NCBI GenBank assembly: GCA_029962745.1
Contig: CM057165.1
Span: 22,028,126 to 22,092,125 of the forward strand
DNA length: 64,000 nucleotides
DNA from: Echinometra lucunter
Lineage: Eukaryota > Echinodermata > Echinoidea > Camarodonta > Echinometridae
Direction of reading: 5' to 3'
Shown one piece after another: positions 35,201-45,415 of the stretch. Under the pieces are notes generated by a model. It was not told the DNA's origin and made no database searches. It saw only the letters and a list, made by a program, of their open reading frames with translations. Position 1 is the first letter of the stretch. Every line of letters begins with the position of its first letter. The position numbers and the translations under genes are program-made.

Positions 35201-38200
35201 TACAGGAGAAAATCTGTGATCCTATTGTGAATATACATATTTCACATTGATGTGATTGTCACCAACAAAACAAATGTGATCTGAAATATTATCAAAGGGA
35301 CCCTAATAGAAGTGCAAACTAGAGAATGACTAGAAATATCAGAGAAGTACTAGAAATACAGGATAAATATTTTCTATCAAATAGATTATGCTGATGTGTA
35401 GAAACAAACATAATTAACAGAAGTCGCATGCATAAAAGTTCTGAAACCTTTAAAGCAAACTTACCTGATATATAGGGCTTCACCAATAACCATCCTCGTC
35501 ATCTCATCATACACAGAGAAAGAATTGATATTCAGCTTTTCATACATGTCCACAACCTCTTGGCTTTTGAAGGGAGCAATACGGGTGTGAAATTTACTTC
35601 TCCAACCCTTCTCGTAACGGCGAAACAAAGTCAGGATGCACTCCCGTACCTTGGTAGAAAGCTTGTCTAGGAAACAGAATTCAATGTTTGCGCTTGGTAA
35701 TTTATCATTTTCCTATTTCTTTTTCATGTCATAATAAACTGAAAAAAAGGATTAGAGATAATATTTCATGTTCAGTTTTCACTTTTACTTCCATTTCAAT
35801 TTCATTGTCCAATCAAATCTTACATTGCTCACATAAGTTTTACATACAAAATATGATATATACGTACGTGTAACTTTACAAAAATACAGAGATATCATAA
35901 CATAAATGTGTATGAAACATCTTTAATTGAGTAAATTGACTGACATAATTCTGTAAACAAAAGAGAAAATGAATGGCAGTCATGACCCAGGGACCCAAAC
36001 AGAAAAACATAACATTATTTAACTCATTCATGACAAGAATAATTCAAGGCTTATTTGACCAGCTTTTCTTCTTTTACTATTATGCCTTTGGGCAATTCCG
36101 CATTGGAAAAACAGTCACCTTACTTCACATTTATAGTAAAAAAAATCACTTTGATAGCCCTGAATAGCCAAATCTTTGAATTAAAAAAAGCTGAAACAAT
36201 AAAGAATTCCACAATCTTAGTCTGTGTTGGTATAATGCATGTTTGTTTTTAAAAGACATGTTTTAAGTTTAAAATTGGCGCTTTTTTTCTGGTAATTCCG
36301 TTACCGAGGTATCATACCACAATATCATGAACGTAAGAATAAAATCATTGGAATGAAAGAGCTCACATGCAAGAATGGGCATATTTACAGAGTATTAAAT
36401 GGTGAGAAGGGAGGCAGAGTACAAAAGAGGCACAGAAAGTCTAAAAATGTTGGTAATGGAATTACACCCTTACCATGGAATTGCCCCTTGCATCAAAATT
36501 TATAGGGACAAAGCATGCAATGTCACCAATGGCTTTATTACAGGAACCACCCAGTACCAGTAGGTAAAGGTTTAACCCATTCGTGACAGGAATTATTTAA
36601 AGTCTAATTTGATCAGCTTTTTTTTTCAAATTGGCAACACCAACATTTTTATTTTATTGCGACATTTTTCTTATAAAACGTCATGTATCTGAAATTAATA
36701 TAAATTCACAGAAATTATGAGAAGTCAAAAGTTGCCAATTTGCAGGGGAAAACGGTGATTTTAAACTTTCTATCACATTGCCAATTTAAGGATTTTAATG
36801 CTTATTTTCCTTTGAAAAATTTTCAGCATCAAACAACGAATATTGACGCAACCAAAATGGGCACAGTTTGTGTAGAATTTTTTGCTCTTTCTGCTCATGT
36901 ATTTGGTATGATTTTTAGAGCTTTGCATCAAAAGATATTAGGCCAAACCACAAAATGTGGACCTCTGTCACGAATGGGTTAAGATATAACAAATCAAGAA
37001 AGCAATCTTACAAGAACAAAGATCCTTGTATGAGGAGGGAAAGCCACTTGGAACCTTGCTGGACTTCTTCAATGCAGAGGCCTTTAAATGAGAAAAGAAG
37101 TATACACAACTTTATAACCTTCAACAAAAACACCATCGCATACAAATGTAAGAAGAATAGACTATATACATGTACATGTACATCATTGTTGAATTTTTGA
37201 AGAAAAATTGCATCAGTTATTATTAAGACTCTTGTGATTAAAGTAAAAGGCTAACATTGTGAGAATTTAAAAAAATTTCTCATTTTGCTACAGGACAATG
37301 GTATAAACACAAGAGTTATAATTTTAAAATACCTGTCTGAAAGTTTCAAAGTATAATGTCGACGGAAAGTATTTTTAAATATTAAAAATGTTAACCAATG
37401 TTTGAAGAAAATATAGTGGTCAGTTACACAGACAGGACATGTGCACAGAGTTCACCTGCACAGTTTATGTGTATGCATATCATGTACATGTATAGTACCG
37501 TGGCATGGTATGTGTATGCATATCATGTATAGTACAGGGAGAGAGGTGCAGCCAACGGATTTCCTTTTGAATTGGTTGAAAATGCTCCTCTGGCCAAAGT
37601 GTCTTGTGAGACCAACACTAATAAAATCAGCATTTGCATCTTATTGACTGTTTTTTCTGAGTACAAATACAAGTACTAATACAAATGTTTCATCTTAGTT
37701 TGAGAATTTTTTAAATGAGCTGCTCACAAAGTTAGCCAATGCCTTTAACACAAAAAGGAAAAAACAAGACATTACATAAACCTAAGATAAAGATTAATAA
37801 TACAGATAATGATGATCACTGTAATACTATATTGAAAGTGACTGCATAATCACATTCGAGTCAATGAATGCATCTGAACTAGTCCCAGCTATCATGTCCC
37901 ACATATTACTGACAACATCTTAGATTTAACTGAATTCCATCATCAGGTATACAGTGTACTTTAATATTATGATGAGCTAAGTTTGGAACAAATAGAACAA
38001 AATCTTTTAATCTTTGTTTTGCCATTTCCAAACGTGAATTTTTCTAGATCTTCTGAAAAATGTTAACATTCAAATACACTGAAAGCTAATTAGAATCCAC
38101 CAGCATAGAAAGACCATCTGTCCATAAAGACTACAATTTTAGTTTCCCACGATTATTTTTTTTCTGATTGAAGCATGTATCAAAGAGACCTGTACAAAAA

Positions 38201-38488
38201 GGCAATCTTTTTAAGACCACTTTCTTTCTCCCTTTGGTGGTCTTTATACACAGGTTCTGCTGTACTTTTGATTAACTGAACCTCTGAAACAAGATACCTT
38301 GTTTTTCAGGATCATCTTTGTCAGGAGTCGGAGAGTAACATCATCTTTCGTCTTCCCTCGTAAAAGTTTACATTCATAACAGTGCTCTTTACGACCTGCA
38401 ACCTAATAGCATGATGAGGGTGATCAATAGGAGATTGAATCAGTTAGGAAAGGAAGTGAATGAAAGGTGAGAAGGGAGGGAGAGAGAA

Positions 38489-38534
<46 letters not shown>

Positions 38535-40757
38535 TCCCAGTGACATGGCAAGACATAATTTATATAGATGGGAAGAAATAACATAGGGAATAAAATGAGA
38601 AGCATATCAGAGCGACATAAAGGTTGGGAAAATCAACTGCACCCTAAAAAATGTGGACACGAAATATTCTGAACACATTATGAAGGGCATATAAATAATG
38701 TTCCAAGGCTGATTAGGAACATTATGAACTTTAAAAATGGCAAACAGCAAGACACATATTAAGTCATGAATCAGCAATGAAGAATTTCTAAAATATTGGT
38801 AATATTTTAAAATATATTCAGCACGAATTGGTTTATTATAGATGCATTTTCTCAGCATCAACTTCATTCACACAGACAGATTTTTAAAAAATGAATAAGA
38901 ACTGTATATTCAGAATGTTAACACTTCCTACTGAGTTAAAACATGAATTTATTGAAATGAATGATTTATTTGATTAAAAAAACCAAAATGACACATCCAC
39001 AAGAGCAGGTGCTGGTAAATACTTGCAATATCATAAATGTTCGTACCCAACTAATATTGAACAGAATCATCATTCTAATTATATATGTATATAAACAAAT
39101 ATAGTTTTTATTACATTATTAAAAAGAGAGAAAATTAGAGGCAGCTTGTAAGTACAATAAACAAGAAGCTATCTACTGAGTAGTTTACCTGACAGATTTT
39201 GTTGCAATAAGACACCCTCTTGCATGATCTACAAGTCTTTGAATCACCCTCACTGTAATAAAATCACAAAATATTTGTTCAAAATCAATTCATTATCAAA
39301 TAAAATACACAAAATCACATCAGTCCCAAGAAACTTTGGGAATTACATATTTGCAGAGTTATATATAAAACAGGCATGTGATAACAGGCTATTCTAAAGT
39401 GCCCACACAGGGCTACATTGGTATGCTGAGCGGTGCAAATGTATGTGACATGCTGCCCTCTGTAGTTGAAGATTGAAATCACTAAAATAATCAACAAATT
39501 CATGTAAAATATTTGCTTTTTTACACCTGATAATAAAATATCCTACTTCCATTACATTCCTCCAACTGAGTGTAAATTATCTTAAGTGAACTTTGAAAAA
39601 TATTTTTCTGATCACTGGTTACACAACTCTTGCTCCTCGGTCCCAATAAATTGGTACAGAGAACACTACTTTCCTATTGTAAGCAATTTGCACGTTACAG
39701 CACGTCTGTTGTGTGAGGTTAGTATAACCAGGCACTAGTGCGAGTGTAAAGTGCCAGTGCTTCACAGACTTATTTGGCTTTTTTCTCCACCTCCTTCACC
39801 ACTTACACAAATGCCAGAGACGCCAAGGTCAAAGACCAGCAATGCGTGAGATTTTGGGCAGGGAACTGTGAGATTGCCAGGCGTTGTGTACAATATAATA
39901 TGGGGATAGGCTGTGATGTAGGTGTGAGAAAGAGATTTTGGGGGATGAGCAAGAGCCCCCAATGTGGGAGTCTCACGCCTAATGCGTGAGACTTGACATG
40001 TCTGAAATGCAAGGTTATATTAGACAACTTGCTTCTTGGTAGGCTTTTCTTTAATTCAGCAAAGTGTGAAACCCACACATGTTCTAATGACTAAACTGTA
40101 TCAACTTATGGGCTGTGAGCAAAATTTGGCATGTTTTTCATTATTCATTTTATTTGATTTTCTTCATTTTGATTTATCCCTGTTATTTCACCACCATTTT
40201 TCAACAAAACTGCTCATTTCCCCCCCCCCCCCCCCCCATTTCTTTTTTCTTTCCATTTTCTTTTTTCAGTCTTCTTCATTATCAATTTCCAATCAAATGT
40301 TTGTTCAGTTTTGTTCTTCTTCTTCTTCCTTATCTCTTTCTAAATATTCTCTCGATCTCCTCTTTTTTACAATACTTTTTCTACACTACTTTGAGAGTTC
40401 CACCCCCCCCCCTCTCTCTCTCTCTCTTTCCGTCGGGTACCCGATGTGGACCACTGATCTGTATGAAAGATTCTTTTCATACAGAACAGATGAGTGATGT
40501 GCACACAGAAGAGGGTACATGACATGCATGATACCTAACGAACATGAACGAATGGGACCGTACATACATTACCTGGCATTTGCAGGAGATATTGCACGTA
40601 AACAGTGGCCACATCTGAGCGGTAATTGTTCTTCGTTCAATATGTATACGTAAGGCTCGTCTTCTAGCACACATGTTCCAGCTTGGATAAGTGATATTGC
40701 CCTCAAACCTCTACCTTTTTGAGAATCTGACGAGAAAACTTCAACAAGAAGACCCAT
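28666..40757 (-). CDS. SMYD3: SET and MYND domain lysine methyltransferase, SMYD3-like, 12 exons
   Basis: Predicted SAM-dependent protein-lysine methyltransferase. Exons, in coding order: 40757-40573, 39252-39189, 38402-38298, 37081-37012, 35666-35465, 34895-34793, 34075-33965, 33298-33232, 32006-31876, 31313-31171, 30738-30630, 28749-28666. All are GT-AG, and every junction keeps phase, giving 457 residues (human SMYD3 has 428). The start is the Met at 40757 in AAGAAATGG; it places GRGLRAI exactly where SMYD proteins have GxGLRA. The MYND zinc finger is complete: C49xxC52, C69xxC72, C78xxxC82, H90xxxC94. The SET core has NSFSVYDEM, NHSCEPNC (214-221), GEE and Tyr248. Post-SET cysteines are CQCPRC (270-275). 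A further Cys-rich piece, C286xxC289x4C294...C309xxC312, precedes the C-terminal helical TPR-like region. Exon 4 and the 5' edge of exon 10 are the least certain calls. Assignment to SMYD3 rather than another SMYD is by overall resemblance. Confidence 0.9.
29120..29290 (+). repeat. GA-rich microsatellite
   Basis: Runs of GAGAGA and GAAAGA with a G-run at the end, inside the last SMYD intron. Leu/Ser/Phe ORFs on the opposite strand are artefacts. Confidence 0.85.
29343..29453 (-). pseudogene. Damaged duplicate of the SMYD terminal exon
   Basis: Similar to the real last exon and its flank (28631-28745) over about 110 bp. Read on the minus strand it gives LLENAYVDNLHIT, an in-frame TAA, then YAKELQHFKSF and TAA, against LLETAYGDNHLVTQYAKDLQ in the real exon. 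It lies about 700 bp upstream of the functional exon within intron 11. A local duplication, now non-coding because of the stop and a diverged acceptor. Confidence 0.75.
29507..29993 (-). mobile_element. TTAA-flanked MITE, family B, copy 3
   Basis: Flanked on both sides by TTAA: CTTAAAGGGGGGTACCCAAT on the left and GTAATCACTTTAAG on the right. Inverted relative to 25759-26245, which it matches along its length. Intronic in SMYD. Confidence 0.8.
30172..30235 (+). other. tRNA-like fragment
   Basis: CAGTAGAGCATCTGCCTGTC and GGATTTGAGTCC resemble the D-arm/anticodon side and a mutated T-arm of a tRNA-derived SINE. Too short and mismatched for a functional tRNA. Confidence 0.25.
32314..32868 (+). 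pseudogene. hAT transposase C-terminal fragment
   Basis: An open frame of about 184 codons carrying the hAT dimerisation (C-terminal) region: FPDLYTYFQLVCTIPVISVT, AERSFSTMKKVKTHLRATMG and RLSS, followed by a short tail to TAA. These are the signature blocks of hAT-family transposases, including the vertebrate ZMYM/THAP0-like derivatives. The N-terminal zinc finger and catalytic Asp/Asp/Glu region are missing, and the frame seems to start mid-protein (a TTG precedes NENETGYLAYRRSMYEMIDR). It lies in SMYD intron 8, antisense to SMYD. Most likely a dead, truncated copy, although the retained frame implies recent insertion. Confidence 0.8.
34270..34450 (-). mobile_element. Purine-rich dispersed repeat, copy 3 (inverted)
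   Basis: CAGGGACGGCACCACGGTAT at the left; CTCTCTTTCCCATACTCTTC is the complement of the family core. The poly-pyrimidine end merges into CTCCTTTTTTACACCTCCCT. Lies in SMYD intron 6. Confidence 0.65.
36019..36070 (+). mobile_element. Decayed end of a family A TTAA MITE
   Basis: TTAACTCATTCATGACAAG and TTGACCAGCTTTT match the left end of the element at 36572 (TTAACCCATTCGTGACAGG, TTGATCAGCTTTT). The rest of the copy is not recognisable. Confidence 0.5.
36572..36982 (-). mobile_element. TTAA-flanked MITE, family A-related
   Basis: TTAACCCATTCGTGACAGG at one end and CTGTCACGAATGGGTTAA at the other: a 14-bp terminal inverted repeat inside TTAA. Internal words (TTGCCAATTTAAGGATTTTA; TTTCTGCTCATGTATTTGG, inverse of CATGAGCAGAAAGAG) link it to 1549-1968 and 25273-25684. 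Intronic in SMYD, just downstream in + coordinates from which exon 4 begins. Confidence 0.85.
37238..37748 (-). mobile_element. TTAA-flanked MITE, family D, copy 2
   Basis: TTAAAGTAAAAGGCTAACAT at the left, GTTAGCCAATGCCTTTAA at the right, TTAA on both sides. Reverse complement matches 27108-27603 at both ends; the centre differs. Confidence 0.8.
38478..38536 (+). repeat. GA microsatellite in SMYD intron 2
   Basis: GAGA and GAAA units, about 58 bp. Confidence 0.85.
39700..40010. repeat. Unclassified intronic or upstream repeat with GCGTGAGA words
   Basis: ATGCGTGAGATTTTGGG (39842), GTCTCACGCCTAATGCGTGA (39970) and related words recur in both orientations. Ala/Pro-type short frames on both strands are not convincing. 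It lies in SMYD intron 1. Confidence 0.35.
40213..40450 (+). repeat. Pyrimidine-rich tract with C-runs
   Basis: A C-run at 40219-40237, TTCTTCTTCTTC, a second C-run near 40402 and CTCTCTCT, in SMYD intron 1 on the side nearest exon 1. The 130-150 codon frames over it are compositional. Confidence 0.7.
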
Positions 40758-40899
40758 TTCTTTGTTTACAGTGAATGGTGTCTTTGAAAACACAAATAAC
40801 ACGCATAATGATTCAATAATGTCACTCAATCTACTCGTAATCTATGGGCGTTTAGTGGCACTCGGGATGAGGGCGGGGATGGGGGACAATACACCAAAG

Positions 40900-41235
40900 T
40901 CAATGCGATGAAAGAAAGAGAGAGACTGAGAGAAAGAAGGGGAGAAAGAGAGAGAAGGGGGGAGAGAGAGAGAGAGAAGGTGAGAGAGAGAAGGTGAGAG
41001 AGAGAGAGAAAAGCAGAGAGGAGTAGGAAAAGAAAGGGGAGAGAGAAACAGACAGATAGCCTACTAAACAGAGACAGAGGGAGGGGTGAGGAAAAGATGG
41101 AAGAGAGATAAAGAAGGAGGGAGAATGGGAAGAATGTGAGAGTGAGGGAAGTGATCCTGGCGGCGACGATGATGACGATGATGACAATGATGACGATAAT
41201 GACGATGGTGACGATGATGACGGTGGTGATATTAC
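40900..41235 (+). repeat. GA-rich tract followed by GAC/GAT array upstream of SMYD
   Basis: GAGAGA/GAAAGA sequence from 40908 to about 41150, then GATGACGAT triplets to 41235. It begins about 140 bp upstream of the SMYD start codon, so it may lie in or next to the promoter. Opposite-strand Ser/Leu frames are artefacts. Confidence 0.8.
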
Positions 41236-41239
41236 GACA

Positions 41240-42090
41240 TGGTGATGAAATAATTTCTGGAAATACAACAACAAAATACAACACTAATAGTAGCACATGC
41301 ATCGAGTAGGACCGCTCATCAGGAGCGGCATTATAAAAGCTTACATAAGTTTTCTTTTAATATTTCTCAATTGTCTTATCTTATACTGAGTGCTTAATAA
41401 ACTTTCAAAATACTGCCCCAGGCTTGATCGAACTCCCATTTATATCAAAGTGCTCACGTGACGGCAATGATGGCAATTCCTTCCCACCGGGTACAAAACT
41501 ATGGTGATTTTATCGTTGAGATGATGTCATGACAACTACAATATATTTGCTCACAGTTAACGAAGAAACAATTGCCGTACATGTATCAAGTCATCAACGA
41601 AACGTTTAGATATAATCGGTCCCGGAATATGCTGTTATTTTCTATAGCGTTTCCTCATAATTGTCTAATGTTAGCTTTAAAGTGTAAGCCTAAGCGTAAA
41701 TAGTTTCTTTTTTAAAAATTAATCTTATCATGTTTTGATTTTTGTAATGAAAAGAAGTTATTCTTCATTCTTTTTTTTTTTCATTCTGATACTTTTTCTT
41801 AATTAGAGTTTTGTAAATATGTAAATAAATTAATTTTTTCTGCAATCGATTTCTAAAAGGGCTTAATTATTTTCTGTAATTTTCATCATGTACTTAATGC
41901 AGGCTCATAGAGCCGTTGTCGAAAGCAGTTTTGTAACCGCCATACCCTGCATAAATTATAAAACTGCAAATTCAAATACAAATATATTTCTCTACTTTTA
42001 AAAAACTATGCACTAAAGAACATACCATTGAATGAACAATACTATAACATATACTAGTATACTTCTGTCTTGTCAGAAGTTTCTATTTGC
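41240..42090. other. No gene seen
   Basis: Unique AT-rich sequence upstream of SMYD with no supported coding or repeat feature. Confidence 0.4.
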
Positions 42091-42095
42091 AGATG

Positions 42096-42225
42096 ATAAT
42101 AATAGTTACATTTATAAAGCGCTTAATACTGCGTTTCTAAGCGCTTTACATGTAATTATTATTACCCTGGTCATTGGATTCAATCTCTGATCCACACAAT
42201 AAAAGTCACCTCTCCACTCCGATCT
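42096..42225 (+). mobile_element. SINE 3' body fragment
   Basis: ATAAAGCGCTTAATACTGCG, TTTCTAAGCGCTTTACA and ATTATTATTACCCTGG resemble the inverted body and tail of a tRNA-SINE like that at 2320-2633 (AAGCGCATAGAG, TATTATTATT). No tRNA head is attached. Confidence 0.5.
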
Positions 42226-42324
42226 CTGGGGAGCATACTATAGCAAGATGTCATTTTACACGCGCACACATATCAATGTAACCTATGAATCTAACTACTC
42301 TGACGTAACTTGCATCCTACTGGG

Positions 42325-42865
42325 CACCGGCGTAAATCTACTTTGAGGAGTGGGGGGATGATCGACTTTTTTGCCGATTTTTTTTCTTTTTCTGTCGAAC
42401 TCACTCTTAAGTATAAACACACGCCCTCACCCACCTGCACAGACCCCCTTACACACATTTTAATTTTTATCTTGCGAGCGAGCGAGCCAAAAATTACCGC
42501 TTTTCTGGTTTGCAATCGCATTTTCAAATAGAAATTCTATAATATGATGAGCAAGCGAAGCGATCGAGCCAAAAATAAGCACTTTTCTGGTTTTCAATCG
42601 CATTTTCAAACGAAAATTATAAAATATGATGAGCGAGCGAGCCAAAAATATGCGCTTTTTTGGTTTTAAATCGCATTTTCAAATAGGAATTCTAAAATAT
42701 GATGGTTGTTTATGACAGATTATTAAAAATTTTATCAACTGATTAATTCAAATATTTCTTCCTTAAAAAGTGGGGGGATATTTGTACACGCCATCCCCCC
42801 CCCCTCTCAAAAAAGTGGGGGGATATATCCCCCTATCCCCCCCCCCCGGGATTTACGTCAATGCT
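42325..42865. mobile_element. Non-autonomous element holding a three-unit minisatellite
   Basis: CGGCGTAAATCTAC on the left and GGGATTTACGTCAATG on the right are short inverted ends, and GTGGGGGGAT blocks lie inside each. Between them, 42475-42705 contains three ~75-bp direct repeats. Each has GCGAGCGAGCC or a variant, AAAAATA, CTTTTCTGGTTT, AATCGCATTTTCAAA and AAAATATGATG. Confidence 0.6.
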
Positions 42866-42974
42866 ACAGGGTATCTATTAACACTGGGTGGAGAGTGCCG
42901 GGAGAGGCAAATGTGGATTAATGTCTTGCCAACCCTTTAATTGAGAGTCAAGAGACAACAACTCCCCCGAAAAA

Positions 42975-44460
42975 AAAAAAAAAAAAAACATTAGATATTT
43001 CAAAGCCAGAAATAAAAGTTCGAATTTGCACCCCGAGCGCACAATAGTGACCCCGGATAGTGACCAAGGACTTATACATGTAAATGGGGTCAAATTTCGT
43101 CAGAGAAACTGGTGCCTTGTCCTCGTAAATATCAGTCGTGGAGAAAGCCTGACTTCGCCGTTTGCAACATTGATTCCCAAGAGGCGCAAATGTGCACATT
43201 TTATAGCGTACCGGATTATGTGTTGAGCCCCCAAATGTTTATTTATACACCTTCTTTTAATACCGTTAGGTTCAAATTCAAACCTTTATTACTGAGTATG
43301 TAGCGTTTTATTATATAAAGATAGCCCTTATCAATAATGTAAAACTTTTTTTCGCTGGCTCCCGACAGTCGAGTAAGGTATAAAGTGATATGACCAGCGC
43401 AATTTATTGATCACGCTTTGTCGCAATTCGGATCGATCGCTAGATCTTCACGCAACAACCATCCAAACATTTTGTTCTTTGACCATAGAAACTTTTGATA
43501 AAAGGATCCTTTATATCAAACACGTCTATCTTATTTCTTAGCACGTCGACTTACCTGTTTTGACGTCAGAGCCACTGATCTGGAGTTGTCTACCAAAATA
43601 TGCATGATTGGATTTTCATATTTATTCCTTTTTTGTCTCCTCCCTTATCCCCAATCATTTTTTTCTCTGTATTTGTGCATGCTTGTTAAAATATGGAACG
43701 AATGGTCACAGAATATTTCACCTATCAATTTTTCTAAAGTGTGTACGTGTTTTATGATTTTTATCTCAACTTGCATGCATCTTAACTATTTATTATAATG
43801 TGGTTTTTTTTTTCTCTCAACTTTTCACTCAACTGTAAATTTCCCTGGCCACTCTGAAAACCACTTTGATTTCTCTCGTAATTTCGTTTTTCAAAACTTT
43901 TTTTCTTGGTTTTTTTATTATCATTTCGCGGTTCTGACCATATGCTCGACCCTATATGGAAATATTGCAAAATCCTTTATATTCTCATGTTGACATTAAT
44001 TCATATTGAAGACAACCATCTTCTTTCTTCCATCTAGCCAACAAACATCTGACCCAATCTTCTTCTCTTTTTAATGTTAATGTCAATTTCAACTATAACT
44101 AGAGGACTTAAAGTATTTCTAACAATAGTTGATTTATGCAATGACGTAGCAATGCACCTGACTCATTGCAGAACCCATTGAATCATCTTTTTTCTTACCC
44201 CCCCCCCCCCCCAAGTTATGGCCGACATAAACAGTGTTTTTAAAACAGAATAGGTCTGTACTTGCAGAAATGGTACAAATACTGAAAAACACATCAGTTA
44301 TTTCACCTATGTACTAATAAGATGCCGGGATGAGATGCTGCCAAAACATCATACAGGTAATGGTAAAGATTTCAAACAAATTTGGAAAGAGCCAGTAGCG
44401 TATCAAGACCTTGAAATTGAGGGAGAAGTAAAGATTCTGATCTTATGATGATGGTTCAGT
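42975..44460. other. Intergenic, no supported gene
   Basis: A-run at 42969, unique sequence, and C-run at 44200. Short frames on both strands lack domains and splice context. A sequence like CATGCCCTTCTTT-rich tracts near 43860-43920 is low complexity. Confidence 0.4.
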
Positions 44461-44867
44461 AAGAACCCACGCCTTGAGTGCTCTGTTTTGCTTAAGGGAG
44501 AGGCGCTGCATATCTTTCAACATCAGAAATTTGACAGAAGGAGCAAACTGGCCCGTCTCTCCTTCACATACGCTATCGGAAGGAATTTATAAAGATTCAT
44601 CAAAACTCTTGAGAGTGCAGAATAATATTGTGTCCGCACCAGCTCGGGACGGTGCAACTTAGCTCTGATCGATCAGTATCGATTTTAACTCTCCGTTTCC
44701 AATATTTGCCCGTCCGCATCAAGATGGGCTCTTGCAATTCATTGTTCTCTGCAGCCCCCTTTCTTTGTCATACAAATAAAAAAAGAAGCTACTAAAACCA
44801 CGTAGTTTATCATAAGAGGGTTGCGCACTAGTTTGCTGTTAGAAGCTTGGGGCACCGTGTCTTCTCA

Positions 44868-44875
44868 CCAATCGG
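44868..44875 (+). promoter_or_regulatory. CCAAT box candidate
   Basis: CCAATCGG 49-56 bases upstream of the start codon at 44924. There is no clear TATA box. The A-rich ATAAAAAAAG near 44779 is the only similar element. Confidence 0.3.
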
Positions 44876-44923
44876 CTGCTAAATTTGATCATTTTTTAGG
44901 AATAATTATTCCTTTCGGGAAAG

Positions 44924-45384
44924 ATGCGGTCTTGGACTTTCCTGGCCATTTTGGCCCTCTCTTTGGCAGTCGCTAAATCAGCGGGGCCCGCACAGAATGA
45001 GGTAAGAAATTTTGGAACATTTTCTGTATCGTTCGTTTTCATGATAAACTTTGTTGCCACTGTGCAACTCGATGTCACCAGAAAATATCGATCGGATAAC
45101 TTCACGACGTCTTCCTCTATACATGTATACATGTAGACTCAAGAATACAGAGAATATCAATCATTTTTGTCGCGTTTGGTTATCAAACCTATGATATTCT
45201 TGTTCATCCCGACTTATACTTTTCATTTCTTAATCCCCCTCCCGAATTATTTTTCTCAGTCTATTCTCATTCTTCCTTTTCTTCACCACTTTTCTTCTTC
45301 AGTCAGTCCTCTTTTCGCCGCAATTCCTTCTCCTGTATGAGATTTTTTCCCTTCACATTACGTATTCTTCTTCTTCTTCTTCTT

Positions 45385-45415
<31 letters not shown>

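Noticed and set aside
40036..40522. Two overlapping plus-strand frames of 135-153 codons rich in Phe, Ser and Leu
   Set aside because: They arise from a pyrimidine-rich tract with C-runs inside SMYD intron 1, upstream in coding order of exon 2.
44474..44662. Small plus-strand gene upstream of the secreted-protein gene
   Set aside because: 62 codons, no signal peptide or domain, no splice context.
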